Positions 34,101-44,033 of a DNA stretch of 64,000 bases are shown piece after piece (positions within the stretch are counted from its first letter, which is position 1; each line of letters begins with the position of its first letter). The notes beneath the pieces were generated by a model. That model saw only the letters and a list, made by a program, of their open reading frames with translations. It was not told where the DNA came from and made no database searches. The DNA lies in assembly GCA_030068145.1 (NCBI GenBank), contig JAPJBO010000494.1, forward strand, positions 62,001-126,000. The letters run 5' to 3'. This DNA is from Diplonema papillatum (Eukaryota; Euglenozoa; Diplonemea; Diplonemida; Diplonemidae). A program made the position numbers and the translations under genes.

Positions 34101-35814
34101 AAGTTCGATAGTTTAGTTCAGTCACGCGCAAAGGACATTTGATAGTTGGGGACGGAAAAACACCATTCTGTTTTTTTACATAAGCGCCAGCTTGAAAGGA
34201 AATGCTCGACGATGCTGCCCGACAAAGAACAGAAGGGATCCAAAGTGCTGTAACTACCGAACCACGTGTTGAACGGATGTGAGGTCATGCGGGTCTACCC
34301 CTACACGACAAATCACACAAACACAACAGGTCAAAAGTCCTGAGTGAGAAAACAACACACGGTGGTGTAAGCGAAGAACAAAATTTTTATCCTGCCACCG
34401 CAATGCGTGAGAAAATGTGAGAAAGCTGAACCGCCCGAGTAGGACACCCCTGGCCATGGTCAATTGCCACCTGCAACCACGTCCTGGATTATAGTGCAGG
34501 GTAGTGCGGTCAGTGGAAGATACGTTGCTTCTACTGCTTCTCGCGGTATACGGTTTTCGATGCCCCACCCCGAATGGCGACTGCCCTGATGAGTACCGGT
34601 CCCTTCGAACCTCCAAACGCGACCCTTCAAAAAAGTGCTAAACCAAGTCGAATAGTCGTCAACAGGCAACACAGACACAGGCACAAGCACACGTACTGCC
34701 ACTACCGCAGATACGATACGCACACTAACATACAAAACCTTCACGACAACAGTCACCCGGGAGACTATAAAACCCCGGATCTCTAAGTGAACTAGCACTC
34801 TAAAAATGCAACGCCCCACAGAACGCGCCCACCGTGTTTGAGCAGACAGTGCACGCCGTCTGCACCGTCATCGACGCCGACAAAACGATCACAGCCCCGG
34901 TGCTGTCGCTGCTGGGGATCCCCCAGTCCGGCGACCTCGTCCGGACGCTGCAGAGCGTCCGGACCCACCCGTCGCTGTCCAAGCGACCTGAGATCGCGAA
35001 CGCAGCGGTCCGGCTCACCGGCGGCCGCTCGATGAATCTCGCCGCCCAGCCGGCAGCTAACCGCAAGCGCCAGCGCGAGCCAGACACTGCAGACCCCGAG
35101 CCCCCGACGAAAAAGAAGGCGGTGCGGCATGATGAGGACTACGTAGTGGACCCCGTCTTCAAGGCAGAGTTGAAGACGCGGTTCGAGGAATACCTGAAGG
35201 AGCGCAAGGAAATTAAGGCGAGCCTCTTGCTGTCAGAGGCCGACGTCAAGGCAACGCTCAACAGGGCGAAGAAGGCTTACCGGGACAGAAAGAACGCAAG
35301 CCTCGCCGCGCACTTTGCAGCCCACGGCATCCAAATTCCGTCCTCAAACACCCAGCAAGCTCCTTCAAAACCAGCGGCACAGCAGCCCGGCCCTGCGCTG
35401 AAGGCCGCGCCGAAGGCGGCGCCGAAGGCTGCACCGAAGGCGGCGCCGAAGAAGGCCGCGAAAAAGAACAAAAATAAAAACAAGAATGCCAACAGCAACG
35501 CCAACAACAACCAACCCGGGTTTGCGGACTCTGCCCCCGGGGCGGAGGTGCCTGTTGCGGTGCCTTTGCACCGACCCTTGCCCTACTCGCTGCCTGAGCC
35601 GGGTGCAGTGCCGAACATGTCGGCCGCGATGTCTCAGGATCCTGACAGCATGTACCTCGATCCCCACGAGTATTCCACGGGAGCCGCATATCCCGGGGGT
35701 CAGGCATACGTCCAGCAGCCGTACACTGATCCGGCTCTCGACATCCGCGGACTCACGGATCAACAGATAATCGATCAGGCTTTCAATGAACATGCCACCG
35801 GCTTTCAGTGCTGA
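31163..35814 (+). CDS. PDZ-like, RRM-like and CCCH zinc-finger protein
   Basis: Two exons, 31163-33265 and 34822-35814, join cleanly in phase 0 (AAG|GTAAGC donor, CCACAG acceptor), giving about 1,031 residues. Residues about 5-80 look like a PDZ domain (GLVSLSG, then SSAARQGLKLGCKLVSIGGV, the usual carboxylate-loop and GD/GG-x-I-x-x-V-N layout). A region near 250-410 has two RRM-like strands around LRLRYLP and VWVTWTFL. CRNEMVFGACFSATCVFNH near 455 is a CCCH finger of spacing 8-4-3. Exon 2 adds a basic KAAPKAAPKAAPK linker, KNKNKNKN and a Pro/Tyr-rich tail. Together these suggest RNA binding plus protein docking, but I recognise no named family. If the intron is not removed, the first exon ends at 33295, with an aataaa near 33340 as possible alternative 3' end. 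Confidence 0.65.
34188..34255 (-). repeat. partial R2 repeat in the PDZ-gene intron
   Basis: Matches the terminal 70 bases of R2 in reverse (aaaggaaatgctcgacgatg, then aaagtgctgtaac) with many mismatches. Confidence 0.5.
34762..34806 (+). repeat. R7 motif at the 3' end of the PDZ-gene intron
   Basis: Reads ccccggatctctaagtgaac, then tagcactctaaaaatg, ending about 15 bases before the acceptor CAG at 34819-34821. Confidence 0.55.
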
Positions 35815-37588
35815 TGCAGCGCCTAGGCTCGGTTTGCCGGTTCCTTCAGCTCGCGTGTCCTGGTTGCTATGAACCTGTCAATTTCGTTGCGTCTCCGAAT
35901 GCTGCAGAGTGGACTTCTCACGCATACGGCAGTCGACAAAAAAATTCAAGGAAAGCATCGACCCGTCGGAAAAAGCGAAATTCTGTTTCTTTCGGATTCT
36001 TCGCCTCCTTCTCACCGAGTACCACTGATGCCCAACTACTCCAGCGTTGTGACAAGATAGCCGCAACACATAGCCCGGTACTTGGCGACTTTACCTGTTA
36101 GATGCTACCGGCCACCCTACTGGGATTCTGTTGTTTTGTGTCCCGGCGCCCAAACTCGTCTTTATCTCTTTTTCTCCCCTTTTCTCGAGAGTCGCGCGGG
36201 GTTATCGCAATGAAAGGCGGGGGTTCTCCTTTTTTTGATTGTCGCGGCTTCCGTTTTTTTAGCAAGTCCCAGGTCTTTTGTCTATTCACGGCTGCTTTGC
36301 ACTTCACTCAAGGTCGAGTGTCGGCCCAGAGAAAGGTAGCGCGCACTGGAGCAACAACGAAACGATCAACCGCAGCACGAGTCGGATTTGGCACACTCCT
36401 GGCCGTCTCTTCGGATGAAGGACGAAGGCGAGAGAAGATACTCGTTCTTGCAACCTCGAAGTACTCGAATAAACACAATCCTCTTTCGTTTGCTGTTGCA
36501 TCGGGTCCCGTGCCCGCAGCGGAGAGGCTTGTCGATTTCTTTCACCTATTTTTTTCTCGTGCTGCATTTTTTGCTTTGCGTTTGCTTTACTTTCGACTTT
36601 TGGCTCTTTTTTTCCTGCCCCTTCGTCGTTTCCCGGATCTGGAACGGGGGGATGAGGGGGGGATTCTGACGAGAACAACCGTGCTGTCACACCGAAAAGA
36701 CCGTTGGAAGCGTTTGCAATCCTCGACGGCAGAGTTCGTCTAGCCTTTCTCACTTCGTTCACGGGTTTGCGGGGATCCGGGTCTCACGCAGTTGCTTTCT
36801 TTTTGCCGACCTTCGGATTAGCATGGCAACCATCTCGCGTCCTGGTGTTACCCTGTTTTGGGTCGGGGACTGGCATGAAGTATGTCGCCAAAGTTTTAGG
36901 CGCCCCGACACTGTCGCGTGAGGCAAACTCTTGTTCATTTCTGGGGGATCTGCCTGTGTCGATCCATCTCCAAGAATCTGCAGTTCGCTGCTAGGAAGCA
37001 AAGCAGGCAGGCACATCATCTGAAAGCCGCAGGAGTAGCTTACGTGAGGCATCTCCGGGACTGCCTCCAACAATGCTTGACCTTGTGCTGTCGCGCACCG
37101 TGAGTTATCACAGTCGCGCCGTGTTTCCTCTCAGTGCAGGTGAAACCCAAACGTTGCCCGCCTTTGCCGCGGTCGCGAGTTTCTTGCGGAAAGTATCCGC
37201 CCACTGGTGGGACGGCATTTTTATTTTCCACCTCATTTTGTTCCCCCATCCATTGTCTCCCGAGGTTTCGCCACATCACGTGAACTTGGCTGTGCCTCCG
37301 TGAACTCTCGTTGTCGTGCAAAAAACAAGAAGATGATTTATGTTCGTTCCTCTACCCTTTGCCTGGTTCCTTTCCGTGGGGAACGGAGTCTGGAATATGT
37401 GTTTGCGCATACTTTGCGTTGGTCGTTTGAAAGCTCACGGAGCTTCGCTCTCCTCTCGCGCGCACTCCGTCCTGATTCGAACACGACCGCCACCCAGGCT
37501 ATCCGGAAAGGTCGTCGATTCTTTCCAGATCGGACCAAGATCGTCTTCAGCGAAACACCGTTGCCAAGGACAAGCAAAAAGGGGTGAC
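35815..37588. other. spacer downstream of the PDZ gene
   Basis: No supported gene. Composition is pyrimidine-rich with many T-runs (36120-36660). A + frame of 213 codons at 36102-36743 is hydrophobic and Phe/Leu-rich only because of those T-runs, and I do not count it as coding. Confidence 0.45.
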
Positions 37589-37750
37589 ATGACAAAGGCA
37601 AAGATAGCGGGATCCCGCGTGCTCATCGGGATGTGGTGCCTTTTCGGAGTCTTTGCCGGCGCCCGGATACTGAACGACGCACTCGCCTTGCCAAGCAGAG
37701 GAGAAGTTCTGCCCGACGAGCAAAAAGAGCGGGCTGGGTCCTCCCAGTGA
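37589..37750 (+). CDS. possible small single-pass membrane protein (53 residues)
   Basis: An ATG-started frame encodes a short basic N-terminus (MTKAKIAGSR), one hydrophobic span (VLIGMWCLFGVFAGARIL) and a charged, Pro/Glu-rich C-terminus ending ERAGSSQ. This is the layout of small inner-mitochondrial or ER membrane proteins such as accessory respiratory-complex subunits. The frame is short and isolated in a spacer, with no matching intron or regulatory signal, so chance cannot be excluded. I do not recognise the family. Confidence 0.3.
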   Translation: MTKAKIAGSRVLIGMWCLFGVFAGARILNDALALPSRGEVLPDEQKERAGSSQ

Positions 37751-38786
37751 AGGATCACAAAATACCAACCTTGTATGGTATACGACTCTTTCCGTGTTTG
37801 TTAAAGCGCGCTCAGTCTCGGCTTGCGCCTGGCCGTTGCAGACTTTCCTGAGCCACCGGCGGCACCACGCGCGGCGGAGAACCACCGATTGCTATGTACT
37901 ACAATGTCGTCCTGAGCTGCTTCAGAATTTGAGCCTCCGCACTTGTACGACAGGAGACGACCTGGCGCGTGAGGCCGCTGCGTCTTGGCGTTCGTATGGG
38001 CCACCAAATGGACGGAGCTGATGCTTCCAGCAAACGGGCCGCCTTCGGTCTACTGGATCGCGCTTACGCGGAAGTAATGTTTACTCACTATGGCACGCAT
38101 TCGCCTGCCACAACGGCAGTCATGGAAGATGGCTTGCGCAACCTAGTCAATGGCTGGGCTGGTAGAATCTCTGCGCACCACGGGGGACCACGATGGGCCT
38201 GCACGATCATAGCCTCAGATATCTAGCGCGTTTCTTGCGAGCACAGCCCTACACACCCGTTTCTCAGTACGATGCGATACACCTTTTGCAACTTGTGTAT
38301 GATTGAAAGTCATCGGCTTTTGATGAACTCGGACGGGTGGAATACAGCGTGCCTGGACCGAACGGACGCTGGCCCTCGCCTTTTCAACCAGCAACGCGTA
38401 AGTTTTTGAGAGCAGCACTGTGTCTACTCTCTTTCCGCTCTCCCTTCTACGAAGAAGCGAAGAACCCATAGCATCAACCAGGCCTGCGCAGCGGGGCTCT
38501 ACCTGTGAGCTGAGCGAAAGTTTGGACAAAATCTCTCAAGCGAATTTTCGTAGCTATCATCAGTGAATCCCCCAAGACATCTTTTCGTGCCAGCTCGAAC
38601 ACTTTTCGTTTGTGCACATCAGCCCACCCAGCCGCGCCTGGCACGACATCGTCACTCTCCAGGAGAAACGTGATGAACGACTTGAATGAACGCACCTTAC
38701 TTCTGTACCCGTAGGGCTTTGCAAATTGACCAATATAGCGTGCTACAATTTTGAGGGGAGGGAGGGAGAGGTCAGCGGGATATGGT
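37751..38786. other. spacer upstream of the hybrid kinase gene
   Basis: No gene is supported. The reading frame of the kinase stays open above its first ATG back to about 38751, so a 5' extension or upstream exon could reach into this spacer. Confidence 0.45.
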
Positions 38787-41700
38787 ATGACGGGCCAGGT
38801 CCACCTCACGGTCGAGTGCGATGTTGAATCTGCTTCTGCCCCGTCACCCGGGCGAATGCAGCCCGGAAAGGTGATGAGTTTGACGGGTGACGCTGACTCT
38901 GCCCAGAGGACGCCGATCACGAAGGGCTGTCCCGCGCTAGGCTCCGCAGTGTTGGTGTTCGAGAAAGCACTTCTAAAGGCTGAAGACCCAGACGACCTCG
39001 TACAGGCCACCGGGGCCACCTGCAGCGTGCTGAAGAAAATCGTGCAAAAGCTACTCGAGACAAACCCACGGAGCTCGGAACTCGTGAAGGCCGAATCTCT
39101 CGTCGACGACATCCTCTCCTCCATCACGTGGGCGATACTCCCGGAGCTCAATGAGTGCGCCCCCCTCTTGTGGGATGACTCCCCCACCAACGCGCTGCGG
39201 TCGATCAAATCGATAGGACTTTTGCACGCAGCGTCGACAAGCAAAATAGGACTGAGTCCCTTGAGTAAGAAATCGCTGGCAGGCCACGCTCTCAGTTCAA
39301 GGCTCGCCAGCTTTGCTGCCTCCAAACAGGCACCCCTGCTAGAAGGCGGAGACGCGTCCACAGGACGAGATCCGCAATCTGAACCCACCTGTCCCAGTTT
39401 GGCGGTTGCTGCGAACCCTACACTCTGGGGGGAAGCGGGGTCGCCTTCAAACAGTAGCAGGTCGGCTAAGAGGCCGTCATTGAGGGCACGCCCGAGCAAA
39501 AACCATATTTTGTCGAGCAAATTCGGCGACGTGACGCCGAACCACGGACACCTAACCGGGACAGGGTCCTTTTACTTTGGATCGGGTGGCACGCACGCAC
39601 TCGCGACGAGAAAGCCGAGTTTCATAGGCAGGGAGCGTACGGAAGTGGTTTCCTCGCCGGACAACGCAAGCCCGGGGAATCTCCCGCCGCTGACGAGGGT
39701 GGACCAGTCAAAGAAGGGTGAGACGGCACTCCTCGATTCACCGTCTCATGCGGGCAAGGGTGGTGGAAAGTCTGACAAGGGTGATCGCTTCGCGCGGCAG
39801 CCGGAGCGGGGTAGCAGCGAAGACTTGAAGTCATGCGAACTACTCAGCCGCAGGGGCTCGGAGTCCACTACAATTATTACGCCGACAGTGCAAGGCAGCT
39901 TTGGGCGCGTGGGCCGTATTTTCCGACCGGAACAAGAGCAAAGTGCCGCGTCGCCGTCCGAAAGGTTCCAATCTGTCAAGGAAGCTTCGACATGGACCAC
40001 GACCACGACGATGTCCTGCCTGCAGAACAACGCCGAGAATGTCAACAACAGGAGAGGTTCACGGGCCAGTGGTGGTCAAGTGATGAACACACCTACTCTT
40101 CCCTTCGGCACCCCGCCCGCATTCGGGCTGAGCTCACAAACCTCGTGTGCTGTGCCCGTGCCACTATCTGATTCAACGTGTACCATCCCGAACTATCCGG
40201 ACCGTGGAGACGGCATCTTGCTCGCCACTCTGGCAGAGTCGACGAGCATCAAAGAACACCCAGGACCCGGTCTCGGTTTAGGAATCGGCAACAAGGTCGC
40301 CAAACCAAGCAGTCGCCCGGTGCCTGTACGATTTGGCGACACGAGCGATACGTATGTAGACTGCCTCATCGAGTCGCAATCCATCTCGCCCAAGAAAGCC
40401 GGCCGGAGTCTGTTGGACGAAACGCCCGCAGACAACCCAATGAACACCACGGACTATTTAACCAGAAACGAACCAACAACGCCGACGACGCCGAGGCGGC
40501 TTGCTAAATCAGCGTCCCGTCAAAGTAGTACAGGATCTTGTCTCAACGTTCCAGACGGCAGGCACATTCAGCGCGCGTCCGCTGACTCTGCCCGCGTGTC
40601 GGTAGCGTTTGCCGGGGGCATTCACCCTTTTGGCGAGGCGTTGCTTCCAGACCCCTGCTGCGAAGGTGGATTCATCCGGTGTCCTCTGGACGACGTTCAT
40701 AAGTACGTTGGTTTGTTCATCCTGCGCCATTCCGGTGAGGTCTGCATGTGGAACCCGAAAATGGTGGAGAGCACGGGTATCCCAGAGACGGAAGCCTGCG
40801 GAAATCACGTTGCCACCTTCCTCCTCACTAGCGCCGAGCAACAGAAGGTGGTCGAGCTGATGCATCTCGCACTGGAAACGGGGTTGACACAACAGGCGAC
40901 GGTCCACCTTTCGTGCTACGACGGGGCGAACCGGTGCTGCGTGAACATGACGCTCTGCCCGAGCCTTTACCCGGAAAACGAGTATCTCGCCGCGTTTTGC
41001 TACGAGCGGGGCTCCGTCGAGATACGCAATGATTGCGTGCAGTGGACGGTCCGGTCGCTGAAGGCGCACATCGCGAAGCTCCCGAAGTCGCCGGCGCTGA
41101 ACAAAGTCAAGGAAACGGTGGACAAGCTTGAAAAGGTGACTGGCCGGCACGCCGCGCGCAGCTGGGGCGTCGTCGTCCTCTCTAACCTGCTCGGAAAGCT
41201 GAAGACACACAACCTCAAGTCTGCGAAGGCACTTGGGGTCGACCTCATCTTCTCCGCAGTGCCAGAAGACATACCCACCGAAGTCGAGACGGACGTGCAG
41301 CACATGCCGTTGATTCTCGGGTACCTGATTCACAATGCATTGCGTCACTCGAAGCCAGGACAGCAGGTGATCGTGTCCGTGTCCAAAATGGTGGAAACCT
41401 TCGTTCCATTCTCACAGCCGGGAGAGGCGAGGATGTCGGGAAGCACTTCCGATGGCCTACGAGCGACGACGCTGCTGGCTTTCCACGTAGAGGACAGTGG
41501 CCCGGGCATAGCGGAAGATGTGTTGGAAAAGGTGAAAGCATGCGTCGTTGATGGTGGAATCGAAGACGTAGACGGCGAGAGAGGTTTCGGCTTAGTAACC
41601 ACCGGTTTGCTGATCGCTGAGTGCGGAGGAACGCTCGAGCTGCTTTCATCGACGGATGAATCCGACCCAGTTAATTCCGGAACAACTGCCATTGTGTCCA

Positions 41701-43382
41701 TTCCGTTGATTGTCAACACGAAGGATGATATTACTACTCAAGCAGACACTGAAATGCCCGCCGGTGGGCCTGGTCAAGGGCTGAAAGCGATGGTAATTCA
41801 ACCGAATGCGGTCACCCGTTCCGCGCTGTGCCACTACTTGTGGAACAAGAAATACGCGGTGTCCGTAGCTTCAGTAATGGACGACGCACCCGACTTCAGC
41901 AACATCGACGTGCTCATCACGAACACGGAGGACAACGACTTCACCGATGACTTCTTTGAAAACATCAAGACACCGCACCTGCACCTCGTCCTCACTGCGT
42001 ACCAGCCGACGGCCGACTTCAAGAAGCTGCTGAGTGACAACGGAGTCTTCCTTCTGCCGCTGCCCCTCCAACCGCTCCAAGTCGCGCAAGTTCTTGCAAG
42101 GGTCGAAGAAAGCGTGTCCAAGGCAAAGGCTGAGAGAGACCGCATCGAGAACATCCGGAGAGCTTTCAGAGTGGAAGAAACCGGCAGCTGCCCGTGGGAG
42201 CGGAAGCGAAAACTCGGCACCGGCGCTTTCGGTGATGTGTACGAGGCTATCGATCGGATCACGAAGGGCACAATGGCTGTCAAGATCCTGAGGGTGCACA
42301 ACAAGGAGGAAGAGTTGATCAACGAAGTGCAGCTGATGTCGAAGCTCCAACACCCGAACATCATCCACTACTTCCACTCGCAGCTCGAGTGCAACAGCGA
42401 AGGGACGAACCAGGTGCTTATTTTCATGGAATTCGCCGATGGCGGGTCCCTTCTAGACGTCGTCCAGAAACAGGGCATCGTAGGCGAGGAACGCGCCTCG
42501 CAATTCATAGCAGACATCATCAAAGGCGTTGCCTACCTGCACTCCCAGAACGTCATCCACCGCGATATCAAAACGGCGAACATCCTCATCGTAAACCGCG
42601 TGGAGACGCAGGAGCAGGTCTGCAAGGTCACCGACTTTGGCACCGCGAAAGAGTTGGCCCCGATAGAATCCGGCGCTGAAGGCGATGGATTGGCACGCTC
42701 GCTCAAAGGAACGCCGAATTTCATGGCGCCCGAGGTTATGAACGAGGAGCCGTACGATTCGAAAGCAGATGTTTGGTCCATCGGCTGCGTCCTCCTTGAG
42801 CTTGTCACTGGCAAACCGCCATTCTCACACATATCCGAGAACCCTTGGAACGTGATTCGTTACGTCTGCTCGTTGAAGGTGTCGACGGATCCTGACAACC
42901 CGACCCCTGTGAACTACGGCACGGCCAAGCTGTTGCAAGTAATCGTCATCTTCCTACAGGCCACGGTGATGGTTAACCCGGCGGACCGTTTGCCGTGCAC
43001 GGAGCTCAGCAACCAGCCTTTTGTGTCGCATCTCAACGGGGGCGGGCAGCGCTACCGCGATTTGCTGCGCGGGTGCAAACGGGCGTCGTTGGGCGGCACC
43101 GCGAACCGAGCAACCCCGGCGCGAGTCACCTTCGGAGACAAGTGGGGCGAAAACAACCAACAGAAGGATGAAGAACCGCGGGAGGAAGTGGGCAAGGACG
43201 ACGCCTCCGACTTCAGCGGCTGGGGCTCCGACGGAGATGACAAGGTCGAAGAAGAGCAACCCCATCTCCACCCAGGCGGCGACGCCAGTACGTCGGGCAA
43301 CAAGTCGCGCTTCGCGCGCTGGCGGGCCAGCTTCGAGGGACACCCACTGCCCCTCGAAAATTGGCAGGGGTTGGACTCCTGA
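38787..43382 (+). CDS. PAS, histidine-kinase-like ATPase, pseudoreceiver and STE11-type kinase fusion
   Basis: One uninterrupted exon of 1,531 residues. Residues 1-620 are largely disordered and Ser/Thr/Pro-rich. A PAS-like domain (about 637-745) is followed by a HATPase_c domain (about 838-973) with N box HNALRHS, G1 DSGPGI and G2 GFGLVTT. Next is a receiver-like fold (about 1000-1108) whose acidic pocket is lost: the phospho-Asp position reads DVLITN and the usual KP lysine is replaced (LPLPLQPL). A complete Ser/Thr kinase ends the fold (about 1137-1415): GTGAFGDVYEA, AVKIL, HRDIKTANIL, TDFGTAKEL and MAPEV, in the style of MAPKKKs. No H-box (HExxTP) is visible before the ATPase. So sensing by PAS/ATPase may control the fused MAPKKK directly, without a phosphorelay. 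The first in-frame ATG was chosen. Confidence 0.8.
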   Translation: MTGQVHLTVECDVESASAPSPGRMQPGKVMSLTGDADSAQRTPITKGCPALGSAVLVFEKALLKAEDPDDLVQATGATCSVLKKIVQKLLETNPRSSELVKAESLVDDILSSITWAILPELNECAPLLWDDSPTNALRSIKSIGLLHAASTSKIGLSPLSKKSLAGHALSSRLASFAASKQAPLLEGGDASTGRDPQSEPTCPSLAVAANPTLWGEAGSPSNSSRSAKRPSLRARPSKNHILSSKFGDVTPNHGHLTGTGSFYFGSGGTHALATRKPSFIGRERTEVVSSPDNASPGNLPPLTRVDQSKKGETALLDSPSHAGKGGGKSDKGDRFARQPERGSSEDLKSCELLSRRGSESTTIITPTVQGSFGRVGRIFRPEQEQSAASPSERFQSVKEASTWTTTTTMSCLQNNAENVNNRRGSRASGGQVMNTPTLPFGTPPAFGLSSQTSCAVPVPLSDSTCTIPNYPDRGDGILLATLAESTSIKEHPGPGLGLGIGNKVAKPSSRPVPVRFGDTSDTYVDCLIESQSISPKKAGRSLLDETPADNPMNTTDYLTRNEPTTPTTPRRLAKSASRQSSTGSCLNVPDGRHIQRASADSARVSVAFAGGIHPFGEALLPDPCCEGGFIRCPLDDVHKYVGLFILRHSGEVCMWNPKMVESTGIPETEACGNHVATFLLTSAEQQKVVELMHLALETGLTQQATVHLSCYDGANRCCVNMTLCPSLYPENEYLAAFCYERGSVEIRNDCVQWTVRSLKAHIAKLPKSPALNKVKETVDKLEKVTGRHAARSWGVVVLSNLLGKLKTHNLKSAKALGVDLIFSAVPEDIPTEVETDVQHMPLILGYLIHNALRHSKPGQQVIVSVSKMVETFVPFSQPGEARMSGSTSDGLRATTLLAFHVEDSGPGIAEDVLEKVKACVVDGGIEDVDGERGFGLVTTGLLIAECGGTLELLSSTDESDPVNSGTTAIVSIPLIVNTKDDITTQADTEMPAGGPGQGLKAMVIQPNAVTRSALCHYLWNKKYAVSVASVMDDAPDFSNIDVLITNTEDNDFTDDFFENIKTPHLHLVLTAYQPTADFKKLLSDNGVFLLPLPLQPLQVAQVLARVEESVSKAKAERDRIENIRRAFRVEETGSCPWERKRKLGTGAFGDVYEAIDRITKGTMAVKILRVHNKEEELINEVQLMSKLQHPNIIHYFHSQLECNSEGTNQVLIFMEFADGGSLLDVVQKQGIVGEERASQFIADIIKGVAYLHSQNVIHRDIKTANILIVNRVETQEQVCKVTDFGTAKELAPIESGAEGDGLARSLKGTPNFMAPEVMNEEPYDSKADVWSIGCVLLELVTGKPPFSHISENPWNVIRYVCSLKVSTDPDNPTPVNYGTAKLLQVIVIFLQATVMVNPADRLPCTELSNQPFVSHLNGGGQRYRDLLRGCKRASLGGTANRATPARVTFGDKWGENNQQKDEEPREEVGKDDASDFSGWGSDGDDKVEEEQPHLHPGGDASTSGNKSRFARWRASFEGHPLPLENWQGLDS

Positions 43383-44033
43383 GCGGGGCCCTTCTACGAG
43401 TCAACCAGCTCCTACAGTTTCTACATGGCAAATCAAGAAAGTTCCTCGAATATCCGTAGATTCAAATCCGTAGGTCACAGTACAGTACCCAACCAGTTCC
43501 TATAGGGGCAAGTTAGAAAGTTCCGAAGCCTCATTTTGAATCTGTGTGGAGGGTTGCAACCCGAGAAACCCTAACCACTTGTGGTAAACACTTGCAGTAT
43601 ACATATGCGGCAGCCTGTCAGTCTGATGACGATGTACACGACAAACCTTTGCTTGCAGAGCGTTTGCACCCGCCTGACGGACCAATAGCATGAGTTGCTG
43701 CTCGCGCCTCCATCTTCTTTTTAGCCGTTTCGCTTACCTCTTTTCTGCCCCGCTCTTCCGAGCCGTGGGACGGAAAAGCGGCACCAAATTGTGTTGAGAA
43801 ATATTTCCTCCATTATGCCTTTCGCCTCATCATCATCAGGCTTGCAAAAAACCCGTGGGCTCCGTGTGTTCGCTGCGGAGTTCAGGTTCCTGTTGTCACA
43901 CTTGGCTCCCGTGTAGCAGGCTTTCCCCGGTGCTCGCAAAATGGGAGGTGCTGCTGCTCACGTCCTGAAGTAGTCGCGCTGATACCTGATTCCAAAAGGT
44001 GAACCAAATAGGAAAGCAGCCCCTCACGGCCAC
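43383..44033. other. spacer between kinase and RING genes
   Basis: No gene or repeat recognised. It presumably holds the kinase 3' end and the RING gene promoter. A short (cat) run lies near 43827. Confidence 0.45.

Noticed and set aside
34834-35814. Separate gene starting at the GTG at 34834
   Set aside because: No ATG start, and the frame joins the preceding exon in exact phase through a donor and an acceptor. One gene is the simpler reading.
36102-36743. 213-codon hydrophobic frame
   Set aside because: Its Phe/Leu content results from T-runs. There is no periodic pattern of membrane helices or known motif.
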